This document shows positions 61,813 to 64,000 of a DNA stretch of 64,000 bases, in pieces. Source of the DNA: an uncultured Lachnospiraceae bacterium (GTDB lineage Bacteria; Bacillota; Clostridia; Lachnospirales; Lachnospiraceae); assembly GCA_946628415.1 (NCBI GenBank), contig CAMOWK010000002.1, positions 158,021 to 222,020 on the forward strand, written 5' to 3'. The notes under the pieces were generated by a model. That model was not told the DNA's origin. It made no database searches and saw nothing but the letters and a program-made list of their open reading frames with translations. The stretch's first letter is position 1. Every line of letters starts with the position of its first letter. The position numbers were made by a program, and so were the translations under genes.

Positions 61813-62733
61813 ATGAGATATTTTGAACTTATCAATTATGGAAAAGAAAAGCTGGCAGCAGCAGATATAGATACATTTTCATATGATGCAAGAGAGCTTC
61901 TTCTTTATGCTTCGGGGATGACTACGGAAACTCTGCTTTCCTCTGTCAGAGATGAATGTCCTTCTGAAACGGAAGAAAAGTACAGGCTGTGCATCAAAAG
62001 AAGGTCGGAAAGATATCCGCTTCAGTACATCATGGGATATACATACTTTATGGGATATAAGATGAAGGTATCCCCGGATGTGCTTATTCCGAGACCGGAA
62101 ACTGAGGAAGTTGTACTTGCTGCTTTAAAACTTACAGATAAAAACAACAGTCTTAAGGCTCTGGATCTCTGCACGGGATCGGGCTGCATAGGAATTTCTC
62201 TTTATCTTGAAAGATTAAAGCAAAGAAAAACAACACTGCTTACCATGTCGGATATATCTGAAAATGCACTTCTTGTTGCAGAAAGTAATGTTGATTCACT
62301 TATTGGAAATATAGATAAAACTCTGGCTTTTAGTGAAAATGGTGAGAAAAGCGGTAAATCAGATATCACTTTAACAGCATCCGATCTCTTTGATAATATC
62401 AGCGGAAAGTTTGATCTTATCATTTCCAATCCGCCGTATATAAAAACGGGGGATATTGAAAGCCTTATGCCTGAGGTTGCAGATTATGAGCCGAGGATAG
62501 CTCTTGACGGTGACGTGAGTAATCCTGATGGCGTTGCATTTTATAAAGAAATAATCAGAAAAGCAGGTGAGTATTTAAATGATGACGGGATTATATGCCT
62601 TGAGATCGGACATGACGAGCGTGATGCAGTGGCAGGGATTCTTGTAGATAATTCATTTAAAGATATAAAAGTAAGTAAGGATATAAACGGTCTGGACAGG
62701 ATTGTAACTGCCGGACTGAATAAGCATAAATAA
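61813..62733 (+). CDS. prmC: Release factor glutamine methyltransferase
   Basis: 306 residues. Methylates the Gln of the GGQ motif in release factors. N-terminal helical domain, then S-adenosylmethionine motif I ([15 protein letters not shown]) and the substrate-binding NPPY ([11 protein letters not shown]). The ATG at 61813 gives the usual start; a TTG at 61792 within the previous gene is an alternative; neither has a strong ribosome site. It precedes its substrate gene prfA. Confidence 0.94.
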   Translation: MRYFELINYGKEKLAAADIDTFSYDARELLLYASGMTTETLLSSVRDECPSETEEKYRLCIKRRSERYPLQYIMGYTYFMGYKMKVSPDVLIPRPETEEVVLAALKLTDKNNSLKALDLCTGSGCIGISLYLERLKQRKTTLLTMSDISENALLVAESNVDSLIGNIDKTLAFSENGEKSGKSDITLTASDLFDNISGKFDLIISNPPYIKTGDIESLMPEVADYEPRIALDGDVSNPDGVAFYKEIIRKAGEYLNDDGIICLEIGHDERDAVAGILVDNSFKDIKVSKDINGLDRIVTAGLNKHK

Positions 62734-62747
62734 ATGGAGAAAATGAA

Positions 62748-63824
62748 ATGTTTGATAAACTTGATGATCTTGTTGAAAAATTAAATGAAATACTTAAGGA
62801 GCTTGAGTCTCCTGAGGTTGTAAACGATCAGGAAAGATTTAAAAAGCTTATGAAGGAGCAGAGTGATATAGCTCCTGTTGTCGAGAAGTATAATGAATAT
62901 AAGCAGGCTAAGCAGGATGTTCAGGATTCTCTTGAGATACTTGATGAAGAGAGTGATGAAGAAATGAAAGAGCTTGCAAAGGAAGAGCTTGCTGATGCCA
63001 AAAAGAGAATTGAAACTTGTGAGCAGGAACTTAAGATACTCTTACTTCCTAAAGACCCTAACGATGACAAGAACGTTGTTGTTGAAATAAGGGCAGGTGT
63101 AGGTGGAGATGAAGCTGCTCTGTTTGCGGGAGAGCTTTATAGAATGTACCAGCATTATGCCGAGTCAAACAGGTGGAAGATAGAGATTATCTCAAGTACC
63201 GATACCGGTATAGGTGGATATAAGGAAATTGTATTTATGATCAAGGGTAAAGGTGCGTATTCCAAGCTTAAATATGAGAGCGGGGTTCACCGTGTACAGA
63301 GAGTTCCGGAGACGGAGTCGGGCGGACGTATACATACTTCTTCGGCTTCGGTTGCTATCATGCCTGAGGCAGAGGATGTTGAGGTTAATATTGATGAGAA
63401 GGATATACGTATCGACGTTATGCGTGCATCGGGAAACGGTGGACAGTGTGTCAATACAACTGACTCTGCCGTAAGACTCACTCATATTCCGACGGGGATC
63501 GTTATCTACAGCCAGACTGAAAAGTCCCAGATACAGAACAAGGCTAAGGCTTTTGCTCTCCTTAAGACCAAGCTTTATGACTTGGAGCAGCAGAAGGCAC
63601 ATGATGCTGAAGCTGAAGCAAGAAGGAGCCAGATAGGATCCGGTGACCGTTCAGAAAAGATCCGTACTTATAACTTCCCTCAGAGCCGTGTTACCGATCA
63701 CAGAATAAAACTTACTCTGTACAGATTAAATGAAATAATGAACGGAGATCTTCAGGAGATAATTGACAGTCTTACTGCGGCAGATCAGGCAGCAAAACTT
63801 GCCAGCGTTGAGGAGAGCGCATAA
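62748..63824 (+). CDS. prfA: Peptide chain release factor 1
   Basis: 358 residues, full length. GGQ (231-233) in [58 protein letters not shown] is the RF1 rather than RF2 form. It releases the peptide at UAA and UAG. Last gene of the rpmE-prfA string. GGAGAAAATGAA precedes the ATG. No terminator is seen after it. Confidence 0.97.
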   Translation: MFDKLDDLVEKLNEILKELESPEVVNDQERFKKLMKEQSDIAPVVEKYNEYKQAKQDVQDSLEILDEESDEEMKELAKEELADAKKRIETCEQELKILLLPKDPNDDKNVVVEIRAGVGGDEAALFAGELYRMYQHYAESNRWKIEIISSTDTGIGGYKEIVFMIKGKGAYSKLKYESGVHRVQRVPETESGGRIHTSSASVAIMPEAEDVEVNIDEKDIRIDVMRASGNGGQCVNTTDSAVRLTHIPTGIVIYSQTEKSQIQNKAKAFALLKTKLYDLEQQKAHDAEAEARRSQIGSGDRSEKIRTYNFPQSRVTDHRIKLTLYRLNEIMNGDLQEIIDSLTAADQAAKLASVEESA

Positions 63825-63883
63825 CAGGTATTTTTATATGCCAATCTTTTCTGATTTGTGTAAAATTACAATATAATGTTGAT

Positions 63884-63906
63884 TATGTAAACACAGTTTT
63901 TACATA
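63884..63906. promoter_or_regulatory. Inverted repeat TATGTAAA-N7-TTTACATA
   Basis: Perfect 8-base arms around a 7-base centre, in the spacer after prfA and 45 bases before the -35 at 63951. Could be an operator or a weak hairpin. Confidence 0.35.
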
Positions 63907-63950
63907 TTTAATAAAGATAAAAAATTGATAAAAAAAAGCTAAAAATGTGG

Positions 63951-63979
63951 TTGACAACCCAAAATCATAGTGGTAATAT
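63951..63979 (+). promoter_or_regulatory. Strong promoter at the right edge
   Basis: TTGACA (63951-63956), a 17-base spacer and TAATAT (63974-63979), preceded by TGG, with A-tracts upstream resembling an UP element. The downstream gene is outside the window; such promoters usually drive rRNA or other stable RNA. Confidence 0.65.
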
Positions 63980-64000
63980 AAACAAGCTGTCGCAAAGAAC

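Overview
This is an uninterrupted stretch of core chromosome from a low-GC, Gram-positive, anaerobic Firmicute, most likely a butyrate-producing member of the Lachnospiraceae (Butyrivibrio/Roseburia-like). The evidence is the butyrate cluster in the order thl-crt-hbd-bcd-etfB-etfA, the Firmicute gene strings cysS-mrnC-rlmB-sigH, tig-clpP-clpX-engB, infC-rpmI-rplT and rho-rpmE-DUF1385-prmC-prfA, strong AAGGAGG-type ribosome sites, and the heavy use of CTT for Leu, matched by a tRNA-Leu with anticodon AAG. I see no prophage, insertion sequence, CRISPR array or plasmid feature. No stretch longer than 300 bases lacks a gene. The genus is an inference.

Layout. 1-7084: the 3' part of an ABC-2 permease, a transglutaminase-like protein, a MATE exporter, an HD-GYP protein with a decayed first HD domain, a membrane-tethered EEP-family hydrolase, a small membrane protein and a PaaI-type thioesterase. 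7102-8775 (minus): argH and a small downstream gene. 8921-14561: a second transglutaminase-like protein, htpG behind a perfect CIRCE operator, and a membrane protein next to a solute-binding/VWA fusion. 14575-21299: cysS-mrnC-rlmB-sigH, a CYTH protein, a DJ-1 protein, murF and a histone-H1-like protein. 21399-25190: a divergent ClpX paralogue (minus), a GDPD phosphodiesterase and a polysaccharide deacetylase. 25215-32447: a folate operon (folC, HD hydrolase, folP, a triple FolB-FolK-prephenate dehydratase fusion) that also holds a GGDEF sensor and an orphan solute-binding protein. 32448-33991: an attenuated infC-rpmI-rplT operon and a tRNA-Leu. 34054-38963: an O-antigen-ligase-like protein, tyrS with a pseudo-receiver protein, an XRE regulator and folA.

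39025-47329 is the least explained part: a YbjQ/zinc-ribbon protein, a helical protein with a long acidic repeat region, a 1164-residue coiled-coil protein ending in a decayed CbbX-type AAA+ domain, and an orphan MreB-like actin. The last three appear to start with TTG. I consider this the best candidate for an undescribed system, probably structural or polar; function is inferred only from domain content. It is followed by the butyrate cluster (47444-53451), mtnN, the proteostasis run tig-clpP-clpX-engB, a DUF4364 regulator, and rho-rpmE-DUF1385-prmC-prfA. The window ends on a strong promoter with an A-rich upstream region, as seen before stable-RNA operons.

How it works together: the window joins translation and its quality control, protein folding and proteolysis (HtpG, trigger factor, ClpXP, a second ClpX), folate synthesis with FolA elsewhere, and the central energy pathway from acetyl-CoA to butyryl-CoA with electron bifurcation by Bcd-Etf. 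Several proteins keep a fold but have lost catalytic residues (pseudo-receiver, pseudo-AAA, decayed HD), a recurring theme here.
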